In this document: one piece after another, positions 1-9,799 of the stretch
Layout: each line of letters begins with the position of its first letter
How positions within the stretch are numbered: position 1 is the stretch's first letter
Origin: Stutzerimonas stutzeri RCH2
Lineage (GTDB): Bacteria; Pseudomonadota; Gammaproteobacteria; Pseudomonadales; Pseudomonadaceae
Reading direction: 5' to 3'
Assembly: GCF_000327065.1 (NCBI RefSeq)
Contig: NC_019936.1
Location: forward strand, 4,306,001 to 4,370,000
DNA length: 64,000 nt
The notes under the pieces: model-generated
Told to the model about the DNA's origin: nothing
The model's input: only the letters and a program-made list of their open reading frames with translations
Databases searched by the model: none
Program-made: the position numbers and the translations under genes

Positions 1-549
1 CTGGAGCTGATGGACTATCGCGATCTGCCGCAGGATGGCCGTTTCGACAAGGTCGTCAGCGTCGGCATGTTCGAGCATGTCGGCCACGCCAACCTGTCGC
101 TGTACTGCCAGCGGCTGTTCGACGCCGTGCGCCCGGGCGGGCTGGTGATGAACCACGGCATCACCGCCCGACACATCGACGGCCGCCCGGTCGGGCACGG
201 TGCGGGCGAGTTTATTGACCGCTACGTATTCCCCCACGGCGAACTGCCGCATCTGGTGAACATCAGCAGCTGCATCAGCGAGGCCGGGCTGGAAATCGTC
301 GATGTGGAAAGCCTGCGCCTGCACTACGCGCGCACGCTGGACTTCTGGAGTGAGCGGCTGGAAGCGCAGCTGGAGCAGGCAAAACAGATGGTCCCCGAAC
401 GCGCGCTGCGCATCTGGCGCCTCTATCTGGCCGGTTGCGCCTACGGCTTCCGCCACAACTGGATCAACCTGCACCAGATCCTCGCCAGCAAGCCGCTGGC
501 GGATGGCTCCCACGAGCTGCCGTGGAGTCGGGCGGACCTTTATAGCTGA
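1..549 (+). CDS. cfa: Cyclopropane-fatty-acid synthase family methyltransferase, C-terminal part
   Basis: The reading frame is open from base 1, so the gene enters from the left and only about the last 182 residues are present. Visible are the CFA/mycolic-acid synthase signature around 'VSVGMFEHVGHANL', the strand 'GGLVMNHGIT', and a late Tyr-containing 'LRLHYARTLDFW' segment where E. coli Cfa has a bicarbonate-binding tyrosine. The family transfers a methylene group from S-adenosylmethionine to double bonds of membrane phospholipid acyl chains and acts at the inner membrane surface. The SAM-binding N-terminal half lies outside the window, so whether this is the main stationary-phase Cfa or a paralogue cannot be told. 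Confidence 0.85.
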   Translation: MELMDYRDLPQDGRFDKVVSVGMFEHVGHANLSLYCQRLFDAVRPGGLVMNHGITARHIDGRPVGHGAGEFIDRYVFPHGELPHLVNISSCISEAGLEIVDVESLRLHYARTLDFWSERLEAQLEQAKQMVPERALRIWRLYLAGCAYGFRHNWINLHQILASKPLADGSHELPWSRADLYS

Positions 550-590
550 CTGCCGCCGCGCCCGGGACGGGGGGGCGCAGCGGATAGCGA

Positions 591-1442
591 TCAGCGCAGC
601 AACAGCAGCGGCGTCGAGGTGGTGCGGATCATGTTGGTGGTGGTGCTGCCAACGAAGAACTGGCGAATGCGCGAGTGCCCGTAGGCGCCCATCACCAGCA
701 GGTCGATACCGTGCTCGGCCTGATAGGCATGCAGGGTCGGCTCGACTTCACCGGCACGAATGGCGATTTCCACGTTGAAGCCGGCGGCGGTCAGCACGCC
801 ACGGGCATTTTCCAGCTGCGCCTGGTTGTCGGCGGTGTCCGCCGCGACCATCACCAGATGAATCGGCATGTCCTTGAACAGCGGGCTGCCGGCGAGCATC
901 TCCACACCCTTGCGGCTGGTGGCGCTGCCGTCGAAGGCGAGCATCACGCTTTGCGGTTCGCTGAAATCGCCAGGGGCAACCAAGATCGGCCGCTGCATGG
1001 TGCGGATGACGTTTTCCAGCTGGCTGCCGATGTGCTGGATGGCGTCGCCGCTGTCCTCGCCCTGGCGACCGATGACCAGCAGGCGCGTCTCGCTTTGCAG
1101 ATCACGCAGGGATTCGACCAGATCACCGTGGCGCTGCCGGCACTCGGGCTGGGCGACGCCGGCGGAGATCGCCCGCTGGCGTGCCGAATCGAGCATCATC
1201 CGGCCCTCTTCCAGCGCCAGCTTGGCGCGCTTCTCGTCCAGCGTCGCCAGTTCCTGCAGGAGGAATTCACGGCTGCCGAGGCCAATGATGCCGCTCAGGT
1301 CGCCCGACACCGGATACTGCTGGCGGTCGAGCACATGCAGCAGCGTCAGGGGCGCGTCCAGGCGCTTGCTGGCCCAGGCCGAATAGTCGCAAACCGCCGC
1401 AGCCTGCGGTGATCCGTCGATACACGCCATTACGTGGGTCAT
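591..1442 (-). CDS. Universal stress protein with two tandem UspA domains
   Basis: A 283-residue protein made of two UspA-like halves. The second half ends in a textbook ATP-binding motif (G-x2-G-x9-G-S/T) seen as 'GAYGHSRIRQFFVGSTT'; the matching loop in the first half ('GRQGEDSG') is degenerate, so probably only the C-terminal half binds nucleotide. An AGGAGA ribosome site precedes the ATG. It starts 14 bp after the SulP transporter gene on the same strand and is almost certainly co-transcribed with it. Usp proteins are cytoplasmic stress or energy-status proteins; a role in regulating the transporter is inference from the pairing. Confidence 0.85.
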   Translation of the reverse strand: MTHVMACIDGSPQAAAVCDYSAWASKRLDAPLTLLHVLDRQQYPVSGDLSGIIGLGSREFLLQELATLDEKRAKLALEEGRMMLDSARQRAISAGVAQPECRQRHGDLVESLRDLQSETRLLVIGRQGEDSGDAIQHIGSQLENVIRTMQRPILVAPGDFSEPQSVMLAFDGSATSRKGVEMLAGSPLFKDMPIHLVMVAADTADNQAQLENARGVLTAAGFNVEIAIRAGEVEPTLHAYQAEHGIDLLVMGAYGHSRIRQFFVGSTTTNMIRTTSTPLLLLR

Positions 1443-1456
1443 TGTCGTTCTCCTGG

Positions 1457-2944
1457 TCAGTGGCTCATGAGCTTGTCGATGGCCTCGGGTTTGTCATGCA
1501 CACCGAAGCGGTCGACGATGGTGGCGCTGGCTTCGTTCAGACCCAGCACTTCGACCTCGGTGCCTTCGCGGCGGAACTTGATGACCACCTTGTCCAGCGC
1601 CGCCACGGCAGTGATGTCCCAGAAATGTGCGCGGGACAGGTCGATGGTGACCTTGCCGAGCGCTTCCTTGAAATCGAACGCACCGGTGAATTTATCCGAT
1701 GAGCTGAAGAATACCTGCCCGATGACCTTGTAGGTGCGCTGATTGCCGGTGGCGTCTAGCTCCGAGCCGATGTGCAGGTAATGGCCGACCTTGTTGGCAA
1801 AGAACATCGCCGCCAGCAGCACGCCCGCCAGAACACCGTAGGCCAGGTTGTGAGTGAAGACCACCACCACCACGGTGACGACCATGACGATGTTGGTGGA
1901 AAGCGGATAGCGCTTGAGGTTGCGCAGCGAATCCCAGCTGAAGGTGCCGATCGACACCATGATCATCACCGCAACCAGCGCGGCCATGGGGATCTGCCCG
2001 ACCCAATCGCTGAGGAACACCACCATTAGCAACAGCACCACGCCGGCGATCAGCGTCGACAGGCGGGTACGGCCGCCGGATTTCACGTTGATCACCGACT
2101 GGCCGATCATCGCGCAGCCGGCCATGCCGCCGAACAGGCCGGAGACGATGTTGGAAACGCCCTGCCCTTTGCATTCGCGGTTCTTGTCGCTGGAGGTGTC
2201 AGTGAGGTCGTCGACGATGGTCGCGGTCATCAGCGATTCGAGCAGGCCGACCACCGCCAGCGCGGCGGAATACGGAAAGATGATCGCCAGGGTTTCGAAG
2301 GTCAGCGGCACTTCCGGCCAGAGGAAGACCGGCAGCGTGTCGGGCAGGTCGCCCATGTCGGCGACGGTGCGGATATCCAGGCCGAAGTAGACGGCCACCG
2401 CAGTCATCGAGAGGATGCAGACCAGCGGCGAGGGAATGACCTTGCCGAGCTTCGGCACATAGGGGAACAGGTAGATGATGCCCAGGCCCGCAGCGGTCAT
2501 GGCGTAGACGTGCCAGGTGACGTTCGTCAGCTCCGGCAGCTGCGCCATGAAGATCAGGATCGCCAGCGCGTTGACGAAGCCGGTGACTACCGAGCGCGAG
2601 ACGAAGCGCATCAGCGAGCCGAGGCGCAGATAGCCGGCGCCGATCTGCAGCAGGCCGCAGAGCAACGTCGCCGCCAGCAGGTACTGCAGGCCGTGCTCGC
2701 GCACCAGCGTCACCATCAGCAGCGCCATCGCACCGGTGGCCGCGGAAATCATCCCCGGGCGGCCGCCGACGAAAGCGATCACCACGGCGATACAGAAGGA
2801 GGCGTACAGGCCGACCCGCGGATCGACCCCGGCGATGATGGAGAAGGCAATGGCTTCGGGAATCAGCGCCAGCGCGACGACGAGGCCGGACAGCACATCG
2901 CCGCGGATATTGGAGAACCAGTTTTGTTTGATCGATTGCAGCAT
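1457..2944 (-). CDS. SulP family anion transporter with STAS domain
   Basis: A 495-residue inner-membrane transporter. The N-terminal ~380 residues hold the SulP membrane core, with the early helix '[22 protein letters not shown]' typical of SulP/SLC26 proteins and the following 'GLYASF' stretch; the C-terminal ~90 residues, after '[16 protein letters not shown]', form a STAS domain. The family moves sulfate, bicarbonate or other anions; the substrate cannot be read from sequence. The gene is the first of a two-gene operon with the tandem Usp downstream. SulP plus Usp pairing suggests metabolic control of uptake. Confidence 0.88.
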   Translation of the reverse strand: MLQSIKQNWFSNIRGDVLSGLVVALALIPEAIAFSIIAGVDPRVGLYASFCIAVVIAFVGGRPGMISAATGAMALLMVTLVREHGLQYLLAATLLCGLLQIGAGYLRLGSLMRFVSRSVVTGFVNALAILIFMAQLPELTNVTWHVYAMTAAGLGIIYLFPYVPKLGKVIPSPLVCILSMTAVAVYFGLDIRTVADMGDLPDTLPVFLWPEVPLTFETLAIIFPYSAALAVVGLLESLMTATIVDDLTDTSSDKNRECKGQGVSNIVSGLFGGMAGCAMIGQSVINVKSGGRTRLSTLIAGVVLLLMVVFLSDWVGQIPMAALVAVMIMVSIGTFSWDSLRNLKRYPLSTNIVMVVTVVVVVFTHNLAYGVLAGVLLAAMFFANKVGHYLHIGSELDATGNQRTYKVIGQVFFSSSDKFTGAFDFKEALGKVTIDLSRAHFWDITAVAALDKVVIKFRREGTEVEVLGLNEASATIVDRFGVHDKPEAIDKLMSH

Positions 2945-3236
2945 CGGACTATCCAGAGCAAAAGCACCACCATGCAGACCACGGGCGGCCGGCAGCGATA
3001 CAAGGCGAGTTTTTTGGTGTGATTGATTCGGCTGTCAGTCGACGAAACGCACGGACAGCAGCGTACGACCGCCCCATGACAGGCAGTCGCAAAGTGACGC
3101 GAGGGGGCGGAGCGCTATGGCGGACTAGGCAGCCAGGTCATGGGCATCAGGAGCTCTTTTCTGAGCGACTCGCCGCGCGAGCCGCGTTTGGGGGGCGACA
3201 TTCTAGTCGCATGGCCCCGGTTTTACGACCGCCAAT
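2945..3236. other. Intergenic region between SulP and HD-GYP genes
   Basis: About 290 bp upstream of the minus-strand SulP gene and downstream of the minus-strand HD-GYP gene. It should contain the SulP promoter. I see no convincing gene, strong terminator or recognisable operator in it. Confidence 0.5.
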
Positions 3237-4451
3237 CTAGGTCCAGAGCGCATCGAGGTTGGTGAAGCCCCAGGCAGCGGGGTCTTCGCGGCCGACGATG
3301 CGGTCGCCGCACTGCGGATTGGACAGGTCCATTTCCACCGGGACGATAGCCGCGCGGGCGCGTGTGGAATAGAACAGCTTCACGCGCGGCGCCGTCAGCT
3401 GCTGCGGGTGATGCTCGGTCACCACGCCCAGCCGCCCCGACTGCAGCCGCACCAGCGAGCCCAATGGATAGATGCCCACCGTACGCACGAAGGCATGCAG
3501 CAGCTGGGTATCGAAATGCCCGTGCCACTGCGCCATGCGTGCCAGCGAACCGGACGCATCCCAGGCCGTCTTGTACGGGCGGTTCGAGGTGATGGCGTCA
3601 TACACGTCGCAGATCGCCCCCATGCGCGCCAACCGGCTGATCTGCTCGCCCTCCAGCCGGTGCGGATAACCGGTGCCGTTCACCTTTTCATGGTGATGCA
3701 GGCAGACATCCAGCACCGCATCGGACACCGCGGTCTGCGCCGCCAGCAACATGGCGTGTCCGCGCTCGGGGTGGCTGCGCATGACCATGTATTCATCATC
3801 GCTGAGCTTGCCGGGTTTGTTCAGCACATCCAGCGGCATGGCCATCTTGCCGATGTCGTGCAGCAGCCCGGCCATGCCGGCCTCGTGCACCTGGTCTTCG
3901 GGCAGCCCGAGCTGACGTGCCAGCGCCACCATCAGCGCGCAGACCGCCACCGAGTGCATGTAGGTGTATTCGTCCTTGGTCTTCAGCCGCGCCAGGCTGA
4001 GCAATGCCGAGCCGTTGCGCGCGAGGGAGGCGGAAATCTGTTCCACCAGCGGCTGACACTGCTGTGGATCGACGGCTTTGCCGAGCCGCGCCTCGTTGAA
4101 CAGCAAGGTGACCTGCTCTCTGGAGCGCTTGAGCAGCGCGGTGGCGCGCTGCATTTCCTCCCTGGCGCTGCACTGCTGTGTTGGCGGGGTGACGGAAATC
4201 GACACGACGGGGATGGTGTCAGCCCCGAGGAGCGGAGCCTCTGCCGCCGGCGGCGTTGCCGTCTCCACATCGACACCCCTGCCCGCATCGATCCAGACGG
4301 CCTTGATACCACTGGCGTGCAGCGCTTGCAGGTCAGCGGGGTCGGTCAGCAGAAACTTGCTGCGCCAGAACGGATGGTCGAACCAGCTGCCCTCCAGCGC
4401 GTGTACGTACATGCCGAAGCGCAATTGGCTGACAAGGACTTTTCTAAGCAA
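3237..4451 (-). CDS. HD-GYP domain c-di-GMP phosphodiesterase
   Basis: A 404-residue protein with an N-terminal DUF3391 region (residues ~1-125, 'VSQLRFGMYVHALEGSW') and an HD-GYP phosphodiesterase domain. Catalytic features are intact: the HD pair at about 198-199 in 'LLHDIGK', then 'HPERGHAML', 'HHHEKVNGTGYP' (GYP at ~261-263) and 'CDVYDAITSNRPY'. The family hydrolyses cyclic di-GMP to GMP and so usually favours motility over attachment. The start is a TTG preceded by GAGG; it matches where DUF3391 proteins normally begin. It is divergent from dctB and stands alone. A link to the flagellar locus 15 kb away is speculative. Confidence 0.88.
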   Translation of the reverse strand: MLRKVLVSQLRFGMYVHALEGSWFDHPFWRSKFLLTDPADLQALHASGIKAVWIDAGRGVDVETATPPAAEAPLLGADTIPVVSISVTPPTQQCSAREEMQRATALLKRSREQVTLLFNEARLGKAVDPQQCQPLVEQISASLARNGSALLSLARLKTKDEYTYMHSVAVCALMVALARQLGLPEDQVHEAGMAGLLHDIGKMAMPLDVLNKPGKLSDDEYMVMRSHPERGHAMLLAAQTAVSDAVLDVCLHHHEKVNGTGYPHRLEGEQISRLARMGAICDVYDAITSNRPYKTAWDASGSLARMAQWHGHFDTQLLHAFVRTVGIYPLGSLVRLQSGRLGVVTEHHPQQLTAPRVKLFYSTRARAAIVPVEMDLSNPQCGDRIVGREDPAAWGFTNLDALWT

Positions 4452-4656
4452 GGCTGACCTCGACTGAATGGAGCGGCCAGGCCGTTCCGTACCAGCGATC
4501 CCTGCTGAAATTGAAGGTAACCCCCGCAGTATATGTGTGATGGCATATTGCCTCCACAGCGCCAGATCACGACTTTGGTGCTACGCCGCGCCCCGGCAAT
4601 GCACCATGTGCGCTGGCTATCGCTTACCATCGGCGCGTCCCGTCGCGAGCGCCATC

Positions 4657-6420
4657 ATGCCTGCCCTGCCCAACCGCCTGCGTGTAACCCTGATCGTTGC
4701 GCTGATACTCGTCGGCCTGCTGCTGAGCATGCACTGGGCCGGGCGCCTGGCCGAACAACGCGCCTGGGCCGAGCGCAGTCAGGAGTCCCAGGGCCAGCTT
4801 GAACTCTATGCCCAGGCAATCCATACCCAGGTCGAGCGCTTCCGCTCGGTGCCAGCATTGCTGGCGCTGGACAGCGACATCCAGGGGCTCCTTGCCGACC
4901 CGGGCAACCGTGCCTTGCGCCGCGAACTGAACCAGCGCCTGGAACAGCAGAACCACGCCGCCGGGTCCTCGGTGCTGTACCTGCTCGACCGCAACGGCGA
5001 GACCATCGCCGCCAGCAACTGGCGCGACTGGAGCAGCTTCGTCGGCAACAACTACGCCTTCCGCCCGTACTTTCGCGATGCCGTAGCCCATGACAGCGGG
5101 CGTTATTTCGCGGTCGGCGTCACCACCGGAATTCCCGGCTATTTCCTCTCCAGTTCGGTGAAGAGCGCCACCGGCGAAGTGCTTGGCGTGCTGGTGGTCA
5201 AGTTGGAGCTGGAAGACATGCAGCGCGACTGGGTCGGCCAGCCAGGCATTCTGCTGATCGCCGATTCGCTGGATATCGTCATTCTCACCAACCGCCCGGC
5301 CTGGCGCTTCCGCTACCTGCGGCCGCTGAGCGACGAGGTGCGCAGCCGCCTGATCGATGTGCGCCGCTATGCCGAGCAAACCCTGCAGCCGTTGCAGAGC
5401 AGCCGCGTGCAACAACTTTCCGAAAGCAGCGAGCGGCGTCTGGTGGATGGCCCGGACGGCCGCCGCGAGTACCTCTGGCAACGCCTGGCACTGCCAGAAG
5501 AAGACTGGACGCTACACCTGCTGCACGATCCGCAGATGGTCGTCGCCAGCGTGCGCAGCTACCGCCTGGCCGCGGCCGGGGTGTGGATGACCCTCGCCTT
5601 CCTGCTGCTCTACCTGGCGCAGCGGCGCAAGACGCGGCGCGTGGAAATGCGCAGCCGCAGCGAACTGGAACATCTGGTGCACGAGCGCACCCGCGAGCTG
5701 CACACCGCCCAGGACGAGCTGGTGCATGCCGCGCGCATGGCCGCGCTGGGGCAGATGTCTGCCGCCCTCGCCCATGAGATCAACCAGCCGCTGACGGCGC
5801 TGCGCATGCAGCTCGCCAGTCTGCGTCTGCTGCTCGACAGCGGCCGCGACGGCGAGGTGCGCGAAGGCCTCGGGCATGTCGAAGGCCTGCTCGAACGCAT
5901 GGCGGCACTCACCGGTCATCTGAAGACCTTTGCCCGCAAGAGCCCGGCCGGGCTGCGCCAGCGCCTGAGCCTGGCCGAGGTACTGGAGCAGGCCCTGCAG
6001 CTGCTGTCGCCACGCATTCGCAGCGAGCAGGTCGAGGTGTTCCGCCAGGTCCCAGCCGAAGCCATGGTCAGTGGCGATGCCATCCGCCTCGAGCAGGTGC
6101 TGATCAATCTGCTGCACAACGCGCTGGATGCCATGGCCGGACGTCCGCAACGCCGCCTGCGCATTCTTTGTCAGCTCAACGGCGACAGCTGGCAGCTCAG
6201 CGTCGGCGACAACGGTGGCGGTATCGCCAGCGAGCATCTGGATCAGGTGTTCGAGCCGTTCTTCACCACCAAACCGGTCGGCCAGGGCCTCGGCCTTGGT
6301 CTGGCGGTGTCCTACGGCATCGTCCGTGACATGGGCGGCACACTGGAAGTCAGCAACGACGCGCACGGCGCGGTGTTCACCCTTACGCTGCTGGCTGTCG
6401 AAGGGCACGCCGCCGAGTAA
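4657..6420 (+). CDS. dctB: DctB-type C4-dicarboxylate sensor histidine kinase
   Basis: A 587-residue membrane kinase: a first helix at residues ~8-28, a periplasmic double-Cache sensor region of about 270 residues, a second helix ('LAAAGVWMTLAFLLLYLA'), a coiled linker, then the kinase core with the H-box 'LAHEINQPLTALR', N-box 'INLLHNALDAM', and G boxes 'VGDNGGGI' and 'GQGLGLGLAVSYGI'. The architecture and HEINQPL motif match DctB, which senses succinate, fumarate and malate and phosphorylates DctD. The frame is open back to 4468, but the ATG at 4657 directly precedes the first helix and gives the normal family length. It lies 31 bp before dctD. No dct transporter genes are nearby. Confidence 0.82.
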   Translation: MPALPNRLRVTLIVALILVGLLLSMHWAGRLAEQRAWAERSQESQGQLELYAQAIHTQVERFRSVPALLALDSDIQGLLADPGNRALRRELNQRLEQQNHAAGSSVLYLLDRNGETIAASNWRDWSSFVGNNYAFRPYFRDAVAHDSGRYFAVGVTTGIPGYFLSSSVKSATGEVLGVLVVKLELEDMQRDWVGQPGILLIADSLDIVILTNRPAWRFRYLRPLSDEVRSRLIDVRRYAEQTLQPLQSSRVQQLSESSERRLVDGPDGRREYLWQRLALPEEDWTLHLLHDPQMVVASVRSYRLAAAGVWMTLAFLLLYLAQRRKTRRVEMRSRSELEHLVHERTRELHTAQDELVHAARMAALGQMSAALAHEINQPLTALRMQLASLRLLLDSGRDGEVREGLGHVEGLLERMAALTGHLKTFARKSPAGLRQRLSLAEVLEQALQLLSPRIRSEQVEVFRQVPAEAMVSGDAIRLEQVLINLLHNALDAMAGRPQRRLRILCQLNGDSWQLSVGDNGGGIASEHLDQVFEPFFTTKPVGQGLGLGLAVSYGIVRDMGGTLEVSNDAHGAVFTLTLLAVEGHAAE

Positions 6421-6451
6421 ACTGCCACGACGCGACCGCGAGGAGCAGGCA

Positions 6452-7795
6452 ATGAGCGGGCAGGTAATCTTCATCGACGACGAGGCGGCGATCCGCCAGG
6501 CCGTGCAGCAGTGGCTGGAGCTGTCCGGCTTTCAGGTGCGCACCTTCTCCCGCGCCCGCGAGGCGCTGACGGCGCTGGATCGGGACTTTCCCGGCGTGCT
6601 GATCAGCGACGTGCGCATGCCCGATCTCGATGGCCTCGGCCTGCTCGAACAGCTGGTGGCGCTGGACGCCGACCTGCCGGTGATCATGGTCACCGGCCAC
6701 GGCGACGTGCCCATGGCGGTGCAGGCGCTGCGCCAGGGCGCCTACGACTTCATCGAAAAGCCCTTCACCCCCGAACGCCTGCTCGACAGCGTGCGCCGCG
6801 CCATGGACAAGCGCCGGCTGGTCTGCGAGAACCGTCAGCTGCGCGAGCAGTTCGCCCGCAAGGGGCGTATCGAGTCGCAGCTGCTGGGCGTGTCCCGTGC
6901 CATGGATAATCTGCGCCGCCAGGTGCTGGAGCTGGCCGGGACCGACGTCAACGTGCTGATCCGCGGCGAAACCGGCAGCGGCAAGGAGCAGGTCGCGCGC
7001 TGCCTGCACGACTTCAGCCCACGCGCGGGCGGACCCTTCGTCGCGCTGAACTGCGCGGCGATCCCGGAAACCATCTTCGAAAGCGAGCTGTTCGGTCACG
7101 AGAGCGGCGCCTTTACCGGCGCCCAGGGCAAGCGCATCGGTCGCATCGAGCACGCCGCCGGCGGCACGTTGTTCCTCGACGAGATCGAGAGCATGCCGCT
7201 GGCGCAACAGGTCAAGCTGCTGCGCGTGCTGCAGGAAAAGACCCTGGAACGGCTAGGTTCGAACCGCAGCATCGAGGTCGACCTGCGGGTGATCAGCGCG
7301 GCCAAGCCGGACCTGCTGGAAGAGGTGCGCGGCGGCCGCTTCCGCGAGGACCTGCTGTACCGGCTGAACGTCGCCGAGCTGCATATTCCGCCACTGCGCG
7401 AGCGCCGCGAGGACATTCCGCTGCTGTTCGAACACTTCGCCAGCCAGGCCGCCCAGCGCCACGGCCGCGCCGCGCCGCCGGTGACACCCGGAGAACTGAC
7501 GCAACTGCTCGCCCATGACTGGCCGGGCAACGTGCGCGAACTGATCAACGCCGCCGAACGCCACGCCCTCGGCCTCAGCGCCCCAGCCCCGGCAAGCAGC
7601 GGTGGCCAGTCGCTGGCCGAACAGATGGAAGCCTTCGAGGCGCAATGCCTGCACAACGCCCTGCAGCAATGCAAAGGCAACATCACCGAGGTCATGACCC
7701 AGCTGCAGCTGCCGCGCCGCACCCTCAACGAGAAGATGCAGCGCCATGGGCTGAGCCGCAGCGATTACTTGCCGGCAGGCAGTGCGGATAGCTGA
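6452..7795 (+). CDS. dctD: DctD-type sigma-54-dependent response regulator
   Basis: A 447-residue NtrC-family activator. The receiver domain has the acidic pair at 9-10, the phosphoacceptor Asp at ~53 in 'LISDVRMPDLDG' and Lys in 'IEKPF'. The AAA+ domain has Walker A 'GETGSGKE', the sigma-54 contact loop 'GAFTGA' and Walker B 'LFLDEIE'. A Fis-type helix-turn-helix ends the protein ('LPRRTLNEKMQRHG'). The ATG at 6452 follows the ribosome site AGGAG. It pairs with the DctB kinase directly upstream and would activate -24/-12 promoters of C4-dicarboxylate transport genes, none of which are in this window. Confidence 0.85.
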   Translation: MSGQVIFIDDEAAIRQAVQQWLELSGFQVRTFSRAREALTALDRDFPGVLISDVRMPDLDGLGLLEQLVALDADLPVIMVTGHGDVPMAVQALRQGAYDFIEKPFTPERLLDSVRRAMDKRRLVCENRQLREQFARKGRIESQLLGVSRAMDNLRRQVLELAGTDVNVLIRGETGSGKEQVARCLHDFSPRAGGPFVALNCAAIPETIFESELFGHESGAFTGAQGKRIGRIEHAAGGTLFLDEIESMPLAQQVKLLRVLQEKTLERLGSNRSIEVDLRVISAAKPDLLEEVRGGRFREDLLYRLNVAELHIPPLRERREDIPLLFEHFASQAAQRHGRAAPPVTPGELTQLLAHDWPGNVRELINAAERHALGLSAPAPASSGGQSLAEQMEAFEAQCLHNALQQCKGNITEVMTQLQLPRRTLNEKMQRHGLSRSDYLPAGSADS

Positions 7796-8110
7796 GCGAT
7801 CGGCCCGAAACGCTGAGAGTCCCGCAGTATCGGAACGCTCAGCGCAACTGCCACATCGGCGTTGACCTGCAGGCTTTCGGCGGCCAGGCCGTCAATGGCC
7901 AAGCGGCCTTGAACTTCAGCATCCACTTCGCTCCCGGCGCAAACCGAGAGAGCTGCAGGCCGTGAAGCCTTTTGCGCAGGCGGAACGCTTTGCCCACGCT
8001 GGAGCCACCATCGACTGATTTATCGAGCCCTTCGCGACCAGATACCGCTTCTACACCGGCTTGAGGCTCACCATCGGCATGACATTCGGCAAGCACCTGA
8101 ACAGCTTTGA
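7796..8110. pseudogene. Intergenic stretch with possible decayed plus-strand coding remnant
   Basis: About 315 bp without an intact gene. On the plus strand, protein-like text survives in pieces: 'IGVDLQAFGGQAVNGQAALNF' in one frame near 7855-7920, then, after a frame change and an in-frame stop at ~8018, 'FATRYRFYTGLRLTIGMTFG' near 8035-8095. The alternating hydrophobic pattern looks like beta-strands of an outer-membrane or similar protein. I cannot name a parent gene. The minus-strand open frame across this region looks like a shadow. Confidence 0.22.
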
Positions 8111-9352
8111 TCACCCGCCCAGGCTAGCCAGTTGCCTCTGCAGAAAACGCCGTTCCGGCTCCAGCTGCACCAGGCGCAGCGCCCTGCGATAGGCCTCACG
8201 CGCTTCGTCTGTACGTGCCAGGCGGCGCAGCAGATCGGCACGTGTCGCATGGCTGAGGTGATAGTCCTGCAGATCACCACGCTCCAGCAGTTGATCCACC
8301 AACAGCAGACCGGCCTCGGCACCGTCACGCATGGCCACGGCCACCGCACGGTTCAACTCCACCACCGGCGACGGGCTCAACTGCAGCAGCACATCGTAAA
8401 GCCGCACGATCTGCGCCCAGTCGGTCTGCGCGGCACTCGGCGCTTCGGCATGCACGGCGACGATGGCGGCCTGCAGCGCGTAGGCGCCGAACGCGCGACT
8501 GGTCAGCGCCAGCTGCACCAGCTGCGCTCCTTCGGCGATCTGCTGACGGTTCCACAGGCTGCGGTCCTGTTCGTCTAAGCGCACCAGCTCCCCGGCCGCA
8601 TCGGTACGCGCAGCCCGGCGGGCATCGTGCAGCAGCATCAGCGCCAGCAGCCCCATCACTTCGGCGTTGGGCAGCAATTCGAGGAGCAAGCGGCCCAGCC
8701 GAATCGCCTCGGCACAAAGATCGGCGCGGGTCAGCTCGCCGCCGGCCGATGCCGTATAGCCCTCGTTGAACACCAGATAGACCACCCGCAGCACGCTCTC
8801 CAGCCGCGCGGGCAGCTCGTCGCGCTCAGGCACGCGATAGGGCAACCGGGCGTCACGGATCTTCGCCTTGGCGCGCACGATACGCTGGGCAATGGTGGCC
8901 GGCGGAGCGAGAAAGGCGCGGGCGATTTCCTCGGTGGTCAGGTCGCAGACCTCACGCAGGGTCAGTGCCACGCGACCATCAGCCGGCAGGGCGGGATGGC
9001 AGCAAGTGAAGATCAGCCGCAGGCGATCGTCTTCCATCTCGTCCACCTCCGCTGCCTCGGCTGCGTCTTCCAGCTGTTCGGCCAGCAGCCGCAACGAGGC
9101 ATCGAAGCGCGCCCGCCGGCGCAGGGCATCGATGGCCTTGAAGCGACCGGTGGACACCAGCCAGGCGCGCGGATTGTCCGGTACGCCGTCGCGCGGCCAC
9201 TGCTGCAAGGCCGCGGCGAAGGCATCGTGCAAGGCCTCTTCGGCACGATCGAAATCGCCCAGCAGACGGATCAGCGTGGCCAGCACGCGGCGCGATTCGC
9301 TGCGATAGACCGCTTCGACCCGCGCCGCAGTGAAGTGCCCGGTCAGCGGCAT
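8111..9352 (-). CDS. ECF42-type RNA polymerase sigma factor with C-terminal extension
   Basis: A 413-residue sigma factor. Region 2 is visible at residues ~25-80 ('DRAEEALHDAFAAALQQW'), region 4 at ~130-175 ('LTTEEIARAFLAPPATIAQR'), followed by a ~220-residue TPR-like C-terminal extension with the motif 'VYLVFNEGYTAS' typical of group ECF42 (DUF6596). Such factors have no classical anti-sigma factor; the extension is thought to control activity. It starts 2 bp after the stop of a YCII/DGPF-domain gene, the hallmark partner of this group. Targets are unknown, but ECF42 factors often act on the promoter of their own DGPF operon. Confidence 0.88.
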   Translation of the reverse strand: MPLTGHFTAARVEAVYRSESRRVLATLIRLLGDFDRAEEALHDAFAAALQQWPRDGVPDNPRAWLVSTGRFKAIDALRRRARFDASLRLLAEQLEDAAEAAEVDEMEDDRLRLIFTCCHPALPADGRVALTLREVCDLTTEEIARAFLAPPATIAQRIVRAKAKIRDARLPYRVPERDELPARLESVLRVVYLVFNEGYTASAGGELTRADLCAEAIRLGRLLLELLPNAEVMGLLALMLLHDARRAARTDAAGELVRLDEQDRSLWNRQQIAEGAQLVQLALTSRAFGAYALQAAIVAVHAEAPSAAQTDWAQIVRLYDVLLQLSPSPVVELNRAVAVAMRDGAEAGLLLVDQLLERGDLQDYHLSHATRADLLRRLARTDEAREAYRRALRLVQLEPERRFLQRQLASLGG

Positions 9353-9354
9353 GC

Positions 9355-9711
9355 TCAGCGCTGCGGCAGCTGGCGCAACGGTCGGATCTCGACGCAGCCA
9401 AGGATGGCCGGCGGGATCTTCGCCGCGATAGCCTCAGCCTCGCGCATGTCGGCCGCCTCGATCAGGTAAAAGCCCGCCAGCTGCTCGCGGGTTTCGGCGA
9501 AGGGGCCGTCGACCACCGAGGTGACGCCGTCACGCACGCGCACCGTGCGCGCGGTACGCACCGACTGCAGCGGTTCGCCGGCGAGCATGTGGCCGCTGGC
9601 ACGCAGCTCCTCGGCACAACTCAGGCAGCGCGCGACCAGCGCATGCCACTGCTCATCGGTCATCGAGTCCACACGCTGTTCGTCGTAATAGATCAGGCAC
9701 AGGTAGTTCAT
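9355..9711 (-). CDS. YCII/DGPF-domain protein, ECF42 partner
   Basis: A 118-residue protein of the YciI-related fold. The diagnostic 'DGPFAETREQLAGFYLIEA' lies near residues 70-88, and the N-terminus 'MNYLCLIYYDE' is typical. Biochemical function of these DGPF proteins is not established; they are conserved companions and probable targets of ECF42 sigma factors. GGAG precedes the ATG. It sits between the SnoaL-like gene and the sigma factor on the same strand, only 2 bp from the latter. Confidence 0.85.
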   Translation of the reverse strand: MNYLCLIYYDEQRVDSMTDEQWHALVARCLSCAEELRASGHMLAGEPLQSVRTARTVRVRDGVTSVVDGPFAETREQLAGFYLIEAADMREAEAIAAKIPPAILGCVEIRPLRQLPQR

Positions 9712-9799
9712 GGCGGGGCTCCGTCTGCCGGCAACGCAGCAAAGCTAGCAGCCGATGACGAAGTGCGCCCGATCAGGTGACGAAGATTGCCAGCCAGCC

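Noticed and set aside
675..1412. Plus-strand open frame opposite the Usp gene
   Set aside because: It is a codon-shadow of the Usp gene, as are most long antisense frames in this GC-rich window.
4468..4656. Longer dctB start at 4468
   Set aside because: The extra 63 residues are Arg/Cys-rich and lie in the divergent promoter region; the ATG at 4657 directly precedes the first membrane helix.
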